38,895 nt of DNA from a virus, in IMG/VR virus record IMGVR_UViG_3300048686_000146, positions 1 to 38,895 of that record; one strand, given 5' to 3'. The first letter of the stretch is position 1, and the number at the start of each line of letters is the position of its first letter. The translations under genes were made by a program, and so were the position numbers. The notes under the pieces were generated by a model that saw only the letters and a program-made list of their open reading frames with translations, made no database searches and was not told where the DNA came from. Of the stretch, positions 5,430 to 13,575 are shown in pieces.

Positions 5430-5856
5430 TCAGATATTTTAACACTACTTCAGGTTTAACAAATTTTGTAGCGTCATATTCTGTATGTTCCCACCATAAA
5501 AATTGGTTTTGCACCAAATATTTCCTATCCTTTAATAAATTAATATTTTCAGGGTGGCCAAAAATATTAGGATCGGAAACCGACCATAGAACTATACCAT
5601 ACTTTTGCTTATCCCAAGCAAAATGTTGAAAAAAAGAATCGCAACTTATCCATGTTCTGCATTGATCAACAAGATTTCCAAGCTCTGTTAATGATAAATT
5701 TTTTCTAAAGTCATCAACTAATTGTTCCTCACCATCAATCCCAACTTGAACTATTGGCTCATCAATCAGTCTAATAAGTTCCTTCCAATAAGAATAATTC
5801 TTGGGATTAGTCTTTCCGTTTCTTAAAGCTTTAGAATAAGGACTAATAATAATCAT
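5416..5856 (-). CDS. Glycosyltransferase family 9-like C-terminal domain
   Basis: The 146-residue protein corresponds to the nucleotide-sugar half of a GT9 (heptosyltransferase-like) GT-B enzyme: IIISPYSKALRNGKTNPKNY near the start, VQVGIDGEEQL (about 37-47), LVDQCRTWISCDSFFQHFAW (about 62-81) and GIVLWSVSDPNIFGHPEN (about 87-104). It has no N-terminal GT-B domain of its own. That half (NCGMGDH) is at the C terminus of the preceding GT2 protein. The start ATG overlaps the preceding stop by ATGA. The two proteins may pair, or the enzyme was split by a frame change. Confidence 0.75.
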   Translation of the reverse strand: MIIISPYSKALRNGKTNPKNYSYWKELIRLIDEPIVQVGIDGEEQLVDDFRKNLSLTELGNLVDQCRTWISCDSFFQHFAWDKQKYGIVLWSVSDPNIFGHPENINLLKDRKYLVQNQFLWWEHTEYDATKFVKPEVVLKYLNAKT

Positions 5857-6821
5857 AAATATAATTTCCTAAATGCATTTTCCAAGCTATCAGTCCATTT
5901 CCATTCAGCCATTTTTTTATAAATGCTCCATTGATCTATATCGCCAAATAAAGACATAGCTTCAGATATTGGTCTGCCGGGAATAATTTCAGGGTAACAA
6001 GTAAATATTTCCGCGTTTTTAATATCAGGCAATACACGCTTAAATACAATGTGATCACCCATACCGCAATTAAGCACCACAATCTTTTTGTCTTTATAAG
6101 CTAAAACATTTCTAAATATTAATTCATCATGTTGATATAGTTGTTGATTTGTTTCTGATCTAATACCGCCATTAGGATTTTTAAGATGCCAAGTGTTTGC
6201 GTGTGGTGCGGCTAAAATTATATAGCCTTTTAAATGCAGTCCATAAGTAAATAAAGTTTCCTCTCGGTGTGCAACTCTTGATAAACCTAAATTGTAATCA
6301 TGGACACCTGCGCGATAAAGAAAAGAGCAATGAAGATGCTCAACTTCTTTTAATTTTTTTATTTCCGCCCATTGAATATTTGGCTCTTTATCAATATCTT
6401 CTATTTTGCCTGTATTTTTAGAAGTATCAGGATTAAAAGGTAAAGTTAATATAGCGCCACCTATAGCGCCAACATCTTTATCAATCCAAGAGTATAACTC
6501 TTGTAAAACATTTGGTTCGGGTATTGCATCATCATCAACTCGCCATACCCAATCATATCCCATTGTATTTGCCATTTGATGAATATGGTGTTGGCCTTTT
6601 TTACCCGAGTAAATCCATTCCCATTTAATGCCTTTATAATCCATAATGCTAAATAAATGCTGATAAATATTATTGTTACGCATATCTTCAGGCGCATCGT
6701 TATCATCAAAAATAACAACTTTATCAGGCAATTTTGTCTGATTAATTATAGAGTTAAGCGCTAAAGGTAAAGTAGTTTGGTAACGACCTCTTGTGGCTAT
6801 AGAACATAAAACACTAGCCAC
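5853..6821 (-). CDS. GT2 glycosyltransferase with C-terminal GT9-like N-domain
   Basis: The 322-residue protein begins as a GT-A family 2 enzyme: SIATRGRYQTTLPLALNSI (7-25), VVIFDDN (35-41) and the metal-binding RVDDDAIPE (94-102, Asp96-98). From about residue 245 it changes to the start of a GT9/GT-B fold, with IVVLNCGMGDHIVFKRVLP (247-265) and later PISEAMSLFGD. The partner C-terminal half follows as a separate gene. Such paired enzymes occur beside fibre genes in phages and may glycosylate virion proteins or modify host surface sugars. The start overlaps the methyltransferase gene by 8 bases. Confidence 0.8.
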   Translation of the reverse strand: MASVLCSIATRGRYQTTLPLALNSIINQTKLPDKVVIFDDNDAPEDMRNNNIYQHLFSIMDYKGIKWEWIYSGKKGQHHIHQMANTMGYDWVWRVDDDAIPEPNVLQELYSWIDKDVGAIGGAILTLPFNPDTSKNTGKIEDIDKEPNIQWAEIKKLKEVEHLHCSFLYRAGVHDYNLGLSRVAHREETLFTYGLHLKGYIILAAPHANTWHLKNPNGGIRSETNQQLYQHDELIFRNVLAYKDKKIVVLNCGMGDHIVFKRVLPDIKNAEIFTCYPEIIPGRPISEAMSLFGDIDQWSIYKKMAEWKWTDSLENAFRKLYL

Positions 6822-7443
6822 GATCCCACCTCATAATCATAAGATTAAATCTGTTTTTGTCATTAACTTCGGGTAAAGTTTCCGAAATGTAGCCATGTTC
6901 GTTGATATAGTTGTATTTAAAGTCGGGAAAGTTTGATTCGTTTAAGCCATGAAGCTTATGGTGTTCACCCCAAAATCCTTTAGGCTCATTATGTGGAGTT
7001 GTTAATAAAAGGCGTTTGCAATGTTGTTTAAGTTTTTGTGCTATTTCAAGGCCATTATCAAGATGCTCAATAAGCTCAAAAGCAATTATGGTGTCATATT
7101 GTGCTAAAGGATAGGTGTTTATATTAGCGTTAGTAAAAGATGTGTTTAAGCCCCATTCCTGTTCGCGTGCGACCTCTATAATAGTATGGTCGTAATCTAA
7201 TCCAATATAGTTTATGTCATTAGGAAGGAATTGTGAGCCATAACCTGTAGAACAACCTATTTCAAGAATATTCTTGCCTAATAAATTGCGATTAGCCCAA
7301 AGATAACGAGTGGCTTCTCTAGGATAGACGGGATCGCCTTTTAGAAAAACCGCTCGCTCGTAATTATTTGTAAGTAAAAATCTATAATGATTTGGATCAT
7401 ACTTCTTAAAGTATTCCAAAGCATCTTGTATTGTCTTATCCAT
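6814..7443 (-). CDS. Class I SAM-dependent methyltransferase
   Basis: The 209-residue protein has motif I ILEIGCSTGYG (59-69), an acidic post-I residue in YIGLDYDH (about 79-86), FELIEHL (about 120-126) and LLLTTPHNE (about 144-152), typical of the Methyltransf_11/23 group that methylates small molecules or sugars rather than DNA. No DNA methylase NPPY/DPPY motif is present. It is encoded between the collagen-like fibre and the glycosyltransferases, so sugar or fibre modification is the most likely role. The substrate cannot be read from the sequence. Confidence 0.8.
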   Translation of the reverse strand: MDKTIQDALEYFKKYDPNHYRFLLTNNYERAVFLKGDPVYPREATRYLWANRNLLGKNILEIGCSTGYGSQFLPNDINYIGLDYDHTIIEVAREQEWGLNTSFTNANINTYPLAQYDTIIAFELIEHLDNGLEIAQKLKQHCKRLLLTTPHNEPKGFWGEHHKLHGLNESNFPDFKYNYINEHGYISETLPEVNDKNRFNLMIMRWDRG

Positions 7444-7453
7444 GTTTTATCCT

Positions 7454-9823
7454 TTAAGTTAATGTTCCGTAAGCCGTTACATTGGCAATTGCTACAAAGT
7501 TGCCTGATGAATCCAAACTAAATTTATTGACACCGCTATAGGCAAAATACATTTTAGTTCCTGAATTGCCAATAGTCCAATCGCCTAATATTACACCTGT
7601 TGCCGCACCGCTATAGCCTGAATATCCGCTGAAACCTGACAAGCCTGTAGCACCGCTGAAGCCTGATATGCCTGATGCTCCATCTTGGCCACTAAAGCCT
7701 GACAAACCTTGTTCGCCGGAATAGCCACTATAACCTGAATAACCTGATAATCCCGGCGCCCCCGCTTCACCACTATAGCCACTATAGCCACTAATACCTT
7801 GTGGGCCTGTTTCACCTGAATAACCGCTGAACCCACTAGTGCCATTAGCACCGCTGAAACCGCTGATGCCTGACGCACCATTGATTCCACTAAAGCCACT
7901 TAAACCTTGTTCACCACTAAAGCCACTAAAGCCTGAATAGCCGCTAATGCCTTGTGGGCCTTGCTCGCCTGAAAAACCGCTATAACCACTTATGCCTGAA
8001 TCACCGCTGAAACCGCTATAGCCGCTAAATCCACTATAACCGCTGAAGCCTGACACACCATTAACAATAGCAAATATTAAATTGTGATTATTAGCAAAAC
8101 CTGTAGTGCCTGTTCCTGAACTTGAAACTAAAGTTACAGGATAAGCCCAATATGCACTTCCACCACCATTATAATGTGTTGGTGTTCCACTAATTTCCCA
8201 TGTTTGAGAATTAGCACTTGCACTTGCATCTTGAATAACAAATTGTTCTGATTGTGTTAATAAAGATAAATAAACATCAATATCAACATTTGTTTCAGTT
8301 AAATGTGAAACATTAATTGTTGTTGCAGTTATTTGAACTATGTTATTCCAACTTATTGCACCATCGCCCGGATAACCTGATGTTGTAGTTGTATGAGCAT
8401 GATATTCAAAAAAGCTAGATGATGAGCCGGGAGCGCCACTAAAACCACTATAGCCACTATAACCGCTGATACCGCTAGCGCCTGAATATCCTGACGCACC
8501 TACTTCACCGCTGAATCCACTTATACCACTAAATCCTGATGCGCCTACTTCACCGCTGAAGCCACTATAACCTGAATAACCTGACTGACCATCTAAACCT
8601 GAATATCCGCTCAAGCCATTAATGCCTGAAAAGCCACTAAATCCTGATTCACCTGACCAACCGCTAAATCCCGATATACCTTGTGGCCCTACTTCACCTG
8701 ACCAACCACTATAGCCTGATATACCACTAGCACCCACTTCGCCACTATAGCCGCTGAAACCACTATACCCTGACGCGCCATTTAAACCTGAATAGCCGCT
8801 TAATCCATTAATACCTGAATAGCCACTTGCGCCTGATTCGCCACTCCATCCGCTAAAACCTGAATAGCCTTGAGCGCCGACTTCACCACTATATCCGCTG
8901 ATACCACTATAGCCACTTAATCCTTGAGGGCCTGATGGGCCTGTAGCGCCTGATTGAGCAAGTAAATCCCAATCTGTATTAGAATCAGGTGGGTTTCCTG
9001 AAATAGCAATACTTACAAGAGCAATATAAGAACTGCCATTATAAGCAACAACATCATTAGGAATATATGTAGTATCAATATCCCATCCGTCTTTCCAATA
9101 AAAACCTATACCTGAATAACCGCTTATTCCCGATCCTGAATAACCTGAAAAGCCACTTATACCTGACGCTCCATCTTGGCCACTAAAACCACTATAACCT
9201 GATTGACCATCTTGGCCACTATAACCACTAAATCCTGAAATACCTTGTGGCCCTGTAGCACCGCTATAACCACTTATTCCCGAACCTGAATATCCACTAA
9301 AGCCTGATATACCGCTAGCGCCATCTTGACCTGACATACCACTAAAGCCCGATGCACCTTGAGCGCCACTATAGCCGCTAAATCCGCTAATTCCTTGAGG
9401 GCCTGTAGCACCACTATAACCACTTATGCCCGATCCTGAATAGCCGCTAAAACCTGATTGGCCACTAAAACCGCTTAAACCATCTTGGCCTGAATATCCG
9501 CTAAATCCTGAAATGCCTTGAGGGCCTGCTTCGCCACTAAAGCCGGAATAGCCACTTATGCCTGAACCTGAATAACCTGAATAACCTGATATGCCTGAAC
9601 CGCTATAACCACTATAGCCTGAAAAACCACTATAGCCACTAGCGCCTGATCCGCCTGAATAACCTATACCGCTATAGCCTGAAAATCCTGAATAGCCGGA
9701 ATAACCTGATGTGCCTGACGCGCCTACAACGCCACGATCAATAGTAATTTCAGTAGTAGAAGTAGGCGTTACTTCTACAGTTATATTGTTGCTATCAATA
9801 ACATCAATAGAGTAATTAGCCAT
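7454..9823 (-). CDS. Collagen-like tail fibre protein
   Basis: The 789-residue protein is dominated by Gly-X-Y triplets, mainly G-Y-S, G-F-S and G-I-S, with GPQGIS and GQDGAS inserts. Roughly 175 triplets lie in three blocks (about 34-240, 293-466 and 589-740). Between them lie a Trp/Tyr-rich module resembling a carbohydrate-binding fold (241-292: FYWKDGWD, YIPNDVVAYNGSSYIA, DWDLL) and a beta domain (467-588). The tail (741-789) ends in NVTAYGTLT. Collagen-like triple helices are known in phage fibres. It probably forms a long trimeric fibre for host binding. X positions hold mostly Tyr/Phe rather than Pro, which is unusual for collagen. Confidence 0.85.
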   Translation of the reverse strand: MANYSIDVIDSNNITVEVTPTSTTEITIDRGVVGASGTSGYSGYSGFSGYSGIGYSGGSGASGYSGFSGYSGYSGSGISGYSGYSGSGISGYSGFSGEAGPQGISGFSGYSGQDGLSGFSGQSGFSGYSGSGISGYSGATGPQGISGFSGYSGAQGASGFSGMSGQDGASGISGFSGYSGSGISGYSGATGPQGISGFSGYSGQDGQSGYSGFSGQDGASGISGFSGYSGSGISGYSGIGFYWKDGWDIDTTYIPNDVVAYNGSSYIALVSIAISGNPPDSNTDWDLLAQSGATGPSGPQGLSGYSGISGYSGEVGAQGYSGFSGWSGESGASGYSGINGLSGYSGLNGASGYSGFSGYSGEVGASGISGYSGWSGEVGPQGISGFSGWSGESGFSGFSGINGLSGYSGLDGQSGYSGYSGFSGEVGASGFSGISGFSGEVGASGYSGASGISGYSGYSGFSGAPGSSSSFFEYHAHTTTTSGYPGDGAISWNNIVQITATTINVSHLTETNVDIDVYLSLLTQSEQFVIQDASASANSQTWEISGTPTHYNGGGSAYWAYPVTLVSSSGTGTTGFANNHNLIFAIVNGVSGFSGYSGFSGYSGFSGDSGISGYSGFSGEQGPQGISGYSGFSGFSGEQGLSGFSGINGASGISGFSGANGTSGFSGYSGETGPQGISGYSGYSGEAGAPGLSGYSGYSGYSGEQGLSGFSGQDGASGISGFSGATGLSGFSGYSGYSGAATGVILGDWTIGNSGTKMYFAYSGVNKFSLDSSGNFVAIANVTAYGTLT

Positions 9824-9824
9824 A

Positions 9825-10304
9825 TTAGTTCACCACGCCATCTGAACGCACTAGGAATAGTAAAAAGATAATTATATCTTGAGCAGGTGTTGATCCTGAA
9901 GATGGGAAACTAATTTTAATACGACCTGAAAAGCCTACGCAATTTTCAGCATTAATATCTAATTGAGTATCAGTAGAAATAACTGACCATGTGGATTCGT
10001 CTATTTCTAAAGTAAATGTGCCTGAAGCATCAACTCTATTTGAAATAGTTAATGAAACAGGGCTTGGTGGTGGTGTGTAATCTGCAATATCAAAAGTAAG
10101 TCCATAACGACTATCATGGATATTAGATAATTGTCTGCGAATGATTTGAGCATCAATAGTAGCGCCTGTTAAATCAACAGGTGATCCATTGCTATTAAAT
10201 GCTAGATTCCAATAGGTTTTTTGATTATAAACAAGTTCGCCTGCAATGATTTCATTATCAAAGCCCGACACTTGTTGAAGTGTATTTTTATTAAAGATAG
10301 CCAT
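9825..10304 (-). CDS. BppU-like N-terminal baseplate/fibre protein
   Basis: The 159-residue beta-rich protein has the layout of the BppU N-terminal domain: FDNEIIAGELVYNQKTYWNL, then the motif LTGATIDAQIIRRQ (about 50-63), and a final strand with the hydrophobic stretch IIIFLLFLV. BppU-type domains attach receptor-binding proteins to the tail. It lies directly upstream of the collagen-like fibre with 1 base between stop and start, so it is a natural candidate for the fibre's attachment protein. Homology is by pattern only. Confidence 0.55.
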   Translation of the reverse strand: MAIFNKNTLQQVSGFDNEIIAGELVYNQKTYWNLAFNSNGSPVDLTGATIDAQIIRRQLSNIHDSRYGLTFDIADYTPPPSPVSLTISNRVDASGTFTLEIDESTWSVISTDTQLDINAENCVGFSGRIKISFPSSGSTPAQDIIIFLLFLVRSDGVVN

Positions 10305-10389
10305 AATTTTTCCTTACAAGGTTAATGACGCAAGCATCTTACTGACGCAATGCGAGTAATTATGTCTTATGATATTTAATGATTATAAC
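10305..10389 (-). promoter_or_regulatory. Leader before the fibre genes with an 8-base direct repeat
   Basis: This 85-base gap is the longest in the tail and fibre part of the leftward transcript. TGACGCAA occurs twice in direct orientation (10326-10333 and 10343-10350), 17 bases apart, which places both on the same helical side roughly. On the minus strand TTGAGT followed after 16 bases by CATAAG is a weak promoter-like pair. AAGGAAAA precedes the 10304 start. I cannot tell whether this is a promoter, processing site or binding site. Confidence 0.3.
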
Positions 10390-10941
10390 TCAAAAACCCC
10401 AAGAAACGAAAGAATATCTTGTGCCTTTTGTAACTGTAGTAACGGCATGAGGGTATAAAAAATTAGAAGGAAATAAGATAATATCGCCTGCTTCTAATTG
10501 CACTTTTTTATTATCAAACATTAAAAAGTCGCCACCTTCAAAATCATCATTAAGAAGTGCCAATATAGTTAATATTGGAACGCCTTTTTTTTCGCCATCA
10601 AATAATGTATGAATATGATCGTGATGAAATTTCATATTAGTGCCTATTTGATAACGATTAAATCTTATAGTAGAAACTTCTTGTAATTGAAAAGGATTGG
10701 GAACAATATTAATTAAGTAATCATTAACACAATCTTTTATTTTATTATTTAAATAATCCATATATTTATCTTGATAAGTAATTTCAAGATCATCTTCATA
10801 GGTTGTTGATTCTTGTGTTATTGGATTGCTATAAGCGTGTTTAGACCATTGAGCTTCATTAAATGTATCTATAATTTGTTTGCATATTGATGGTTCAATA
10901 GCTTTGTATATAGCAATATAATCTTGTAAATTTGTTTTCAT
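10390..10941 (-). CDS. 2OG-Fe(II) oxygenase (prolyl 4-hydroxylase type)
   Basis: The 183-residue protein fits the double-stranded beta-helix oxygenases: IRFNRYQIGTNMKFHHDHIH ends with the HxD iron ligands (His106, Asp108), then GGDFLMF, AGDIILFPSNFLYPHAV (distal His165) and RYSFVSW (Arg175 for 2-oxoglutarate). All three iron ligands and the Arg are present, so it should be active. P4H-type phage enzymes may hydroxylate proteins or act on nucleotides. Its place directly upstream of the collagen-like fibre makes fibre hydroxylation an attractive but unproven role. Confidence 0.85.
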   Translation of the reverse strand: MKTNLQDYIAIYKAIEPSICKQIIDTFNEAQWSKHAYSNPITQESTTYEDDLEITYQDKYMDYLNNKIKDCVNDYLINIVPNPFQLQEVSTIRFNRYQIGTNMKFHHDHIHTLFDGEKKGVPILTILALLNDDFEGGDFLMFDNKKVQLEAGDIILFPSNFLYPHAVTTVTKGTRYSFVSWGF

Positions 10942-10942
10942 A

Positions 10943-11551
10943 TTATCTTAAATATAAAGCGGTTGAAGACATTTCATCGCCTATATTTCCCCTTATAAAT
11001 GTATTAAAAGCAATGCTAATTCTAGTTTCTTTACTTGTGGTTGGCGGAACATTGTGTTGAAAATTAGATGGAAATAACACTAAATCTCCTGTTTCTACAA
11101 GAATAGCAATATCGCTACTATTGTAATTATTAGGCTGATTATGATTAATTTGATAAATAAATGGCAAATCTTTATAAAATTTAATCATATCTTCGTTTTT
11201 TATGGCATTTACATAAAATACACCTGATATAAAACTATTAGGGTGAGAATGTTTATGATGATATTGATTTGGTTCTGTGTAATTAGCCCATGATTGTGTT
11301 ATATAAACATCTAAATTTGAATTAGGATAAATAATATTTACATATTCTTTTATATGTTCATTAATTATTTTTTTTAATTCTGCAAACAAAGGATATTCAA
11401 ATATATATCCACTTTCACTTCTTAAATTTCCCATATTTAAAACTTTAGGCAAATTTAATAAATAGTTTTTTTGTTGATTAATTAATGGCTCATCAATATA
11501 ATTGATGTATAAAGGGGTTGGAAATAAATCCATGATTCTTGTATTGTTCAT
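10943..11551 (-). CDS. Second 2OG-Fe(II) oxygenase (TIGR02466-like)
   Basis: The 202-residue protein follows the 'putative 2OG-Fe(II) oxygenase' pattern common in marine phages: LFPTPLY at the start (9-15), W-AN-Y (88-91), HHKHSHPNSFISGVFYVN (98-115), LVLFPSNFQHNVPP (157-170, distal His166) and RISIAFN (177-183). His101 and His103 occupy the metal-binding pair position. It differs from its neighbour in sequence, so it is not a recent duplication. The two genes are separated by one base and are probably co-translated. Substrate is unknown. Confidence 0.8.
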   Translation of the reverse strand: MNNTRIMDLFPTPLYINYIDEPLINQQKNYLLNLPKVLNMGNLRSESGYIFEYPLFAELKKIINEHIKEYVNIIYPNSNLDVYITQSWANYTEPNQYHHKHSHPNSFISGVFYVNAIKNEDMIKFYKDLPFIYQINHNQPNNYNSSDIAILVETGDLVLFPSNFQHNVPPTTSKETRISIAFNTFIRGNIGDEMSSTALYLR

Positions 11552-11560
11552 ATTTTGTCT

Positions 11561-12232
11561 TTATAAAAACTTTACATCTTTACGCTCAATTTGTTTATTA
11601 ATTTTTTTATGTTCAATAGCTTCTATTGGATCGTCTTTAAGATTTAATTGAATGGTTGTAGGATCAATGCTACTTCCAATTAATGGAGTTTCTTGAGGTA
11701 TTAATCCAATATTTTTTAATGCAGTCCAAGTTAAAGGATTGCTCATAGCATTTTTAATTTTAGCGGCAGATGGCCTGCCATTGGCTATAACTTCGGCTTG
11801 CATTTCTCTTGCTAATAAAACAGTAAATTCATTAGCGGCATTAACTTCAAACATTTCTTCATCAGAATAAGGTGTTCCGTCTTTATGCTTTAATCTTGTT
11901 GGTTCTGCTAATTCATAACATTCTTTTAATAATTTTTCTATTATTTTAATTTCATCTTTATTTTGTTCAAAGTTTCTTTTACCTTCCTCAAAAAAAGATT
12001 CCATTTCAATAATTTCAGCTTCTAATTCTAAAATAATATGAGGAAGTGCATCAATAGATTTAAGATGTTTTAATTCCGCATATTTAGCTTTAGATTTTAA
12101 ATCGGCTACTGTTTCTAATATTGCGGCTCTTTTACGACCATCTAAAAATCCTTGAAGTGTTTCAATTTTTTTCCAAACAGTTTCACCTATTACTTGATAT
12201 TTATAATTAAATTCACTATTTAATTTTGCCAT
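11561..12232 (-). CDS. Coiled-coil protein of unknown function in the fibre region
   Basis: The 223-residue, largely helical protein has heptad-like stretches (LPHIILELEAEIIEMESFFEEGKRN, about 63-87) and a C-terminal part with RPSAAKIKNAMSNPLTW (about 153-169). I do not recognise its family. Its place between the propeller-like tail protein and the oxygenases suggests a structural or assembly role, for example as a fibre chaperone, but the evidence is only context. It is preceded by AAAGGATAAAA as ribosome site. Confidence 0.6.
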   Translation of the reverse strand: MAKLNSEFNYKYQVIGETVWKKIETLQGFLDGRKRAAILETVADLKSKAKYAELKHLKSIDALPHIILELEAEIIEMESFFEEGKRNFEQNKDEIKIIEKLLKECYELAEPTRLKHKDGTPYSDEEMFEVNAANEFTVLLAREMQAEVIANGRPSAAKIKNAMSNPLTWTALKNIGLIPQETPLIGSSIDPTTIQLNLKDDPIEAIEHKKINKQIERKDVKFL

Positions 12233-12253
12233 TATTTTATCCTTTATTATTAA

Positions 12254-13333
12254 TTATGGGGTTGTTGAATAGCCTGCGGCGGCTAATCCATGTCTAGCAG
12301 TTCCAACACCGGGAGTATCCGATGCAACAACACCTGTGTTGGATACAAGATTAGTTACATTTCCTGCAATAATAGCGGCAGGGGTAGGTGTTCCGTTTGT
12401 TAATCCATAACTAAATATAGCTTTGTCGCCACCATATATTGAAGCACCTAATCCCGTTCTAACTAATCCAATTCCCGGAGTATCCGATGCAACAACACCT
12501 GTGTTGGATACAAGATTAGTCATTGATACGCGAGTAGGTGTTTGCCCAAAACCAAATATAGCTTTATCTCCACCATAACCTGTAGCGGCTAAAAGATTTC
12601 TAGCAGTTCCAACGCCGGGAGTATCCGATGCAACAACACCTGTATTAGAAACTAAATTTGTTATATTTAGAGGGCCGGGCGATCCAAAGCCAAATATAGC
12701 TTTATCATTACCATAACCTGCGGCGGCTAATCCATTTCTAGCAGTTCCAACTCCCGGTGTATCTGTTGCAACAACACCTGTGTTGGAAACTAAATTTGTT
12801 AATGACGATGAATTTCCATTTTGAATTGTTCCGTAACCAAATATAGCTTTATCATTACCATAACCTGCGGCGGCTAATTGCCATCTAGCAGTTCCAACGC
12901 CGGGTGTATTTGCAGAAACAACGCCTGTGTTAGAAACAAGATTGGTAATTGATTGCACTATAGGAGCGGCATTACCATAGCCAAATATAGCTTTATCTCC
13001 ACCATAACTTGCGGCGGCTAATCTTTGTCTAGCCGTTCCAACTCCCGGTGTATCTGTTGCTATAACACCTGTGCTAGATACAAGATTTGTTATTGATACT
13101 TGAGCAGGAGCAATTCCATAACCAAATATAGCTTTTTGAGTTCCTGTAACATTGGATTTGCCCCAAAAATCAGTAGGCATAACAATAACGCCACTTGGCA
13201 CTTGAGCTAATGTTCTTACATTAGTATCATTTAAAGATATAGTAGCAGTTGCGGATTGACCTAATTCAATTGCGATAGATTGCCCTGTGCTTGGGCCTGC
13301 TAAACTTATTGCACCTGAAGGATTAAGTGCCAT
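12254..13333 (-). CDS. Tail protein with six KAIFGYG repeats (propeller-like)
   Basis: The 359-residue protein has an N-terminal attachment-like segment (1-66: GAISLAGPSTGQSIAIELG, VRTLAQVPSG, TDFWGKS) seen in many phage fibres, followed by six repeats of about 46-56 residues. Each starts KAIFGYG/KAIFGFG and contains ITNLVSNTGVVA-DTPGVGTAR followed by AAA-YGGD. Six such units suggest a beta-propeller, as in Kelch-like folds, though this is inferred from repeat length and aromatic/Gly pattern. It is likely exposed and may bind a receptor. It overlaps the previous stop by TAATG. Confidence 0.7.
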   Translation of the reverse strand: MALNPSGAISLAGPSTGQSIAIELGQSATATISLNDTNVRTLAQVPSGVIVMPTDFWGKSNVTGTQKAIFGYGIAPAQVSITNLVSSTGVIATDTPGVGTARQRLAAASYGGDKAIFGYGNAAPIVQSITNLVSNTGVVSANTPGVGTARWQLAAAGYGNDKAIFGYGTIQNGNSSSLTNLVSNTGVVATDTPGVGTARNGLAAAGYGNDKAIFGFGSPGPLNITNLVSNTGVVASDTPGVGTARNLLAATGYGGDKAIFGFGQTPTRVSMTNLVSNTGVVASDTPGIGLVRTGLGASIYGGDKAIFSYGLTNGTPTPAAIIAGNVTNLVSNTGVVASDTPGVGTARHGLAAAGYSTTP

Positions 13334-13575
13334 TATGGTGTCCCGTATGCAGTAACATTATCGGCTGAAGTAATTGCGCCTGTTGATGAAATTGAAGCAA
13401 CCACAGTTGCTCCATATAAAATCTGTAAAACTCCACCTGCTTCTTGAATAGTAAAATTGGTTGTTTGCAAAGTTTCAGCACTAGGAACGGCATTATAAAG
13501 AGCCGTTGAAGCATCAAGCTGACCTGATGAATTTACATTGTTTGCTAATTGGGATAAGTTATAAGCCTGTGTCAT
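13333..13575 (-). CDS. Small tail protein ending NVTAYGTP
   Basis: The 80-residue beta-rich protein lies between the tail-tip protein and the repeat protein and overlaps both by TAATG, so all three are coupled. It ends SSTGAITSADNVTAYGTP. The collagen-like fibre ends in the related SSGNFVAIANVTAYGTLT, so both share a C-terminal module. It is probably part of the fibre or tail-tip complex; its exact role is unknown. Confidence 0.65.
   Translation of the reverse strand: MTQAYNLSQLANNVNSSGQLDASTALYNAVPSAETLQTTNFTIQEAGGVLQILYGATVVASISSTGAITSADNVTAYGTP

Noticed and set aside
7591-7899. Second frame of 102 residues inside the fibre gene
   Set aside because: It is a shadow caused by the periodic collagen-like coding sequence and has no independent support.
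7454-9823. Regularly spaced short repeats resembling a CRISPR-like array
   Set aside because: The period is 9 bases and in frame with Gly-X-Y triplets of one long coding region; no spacer-sized unique segments and no cas genes.
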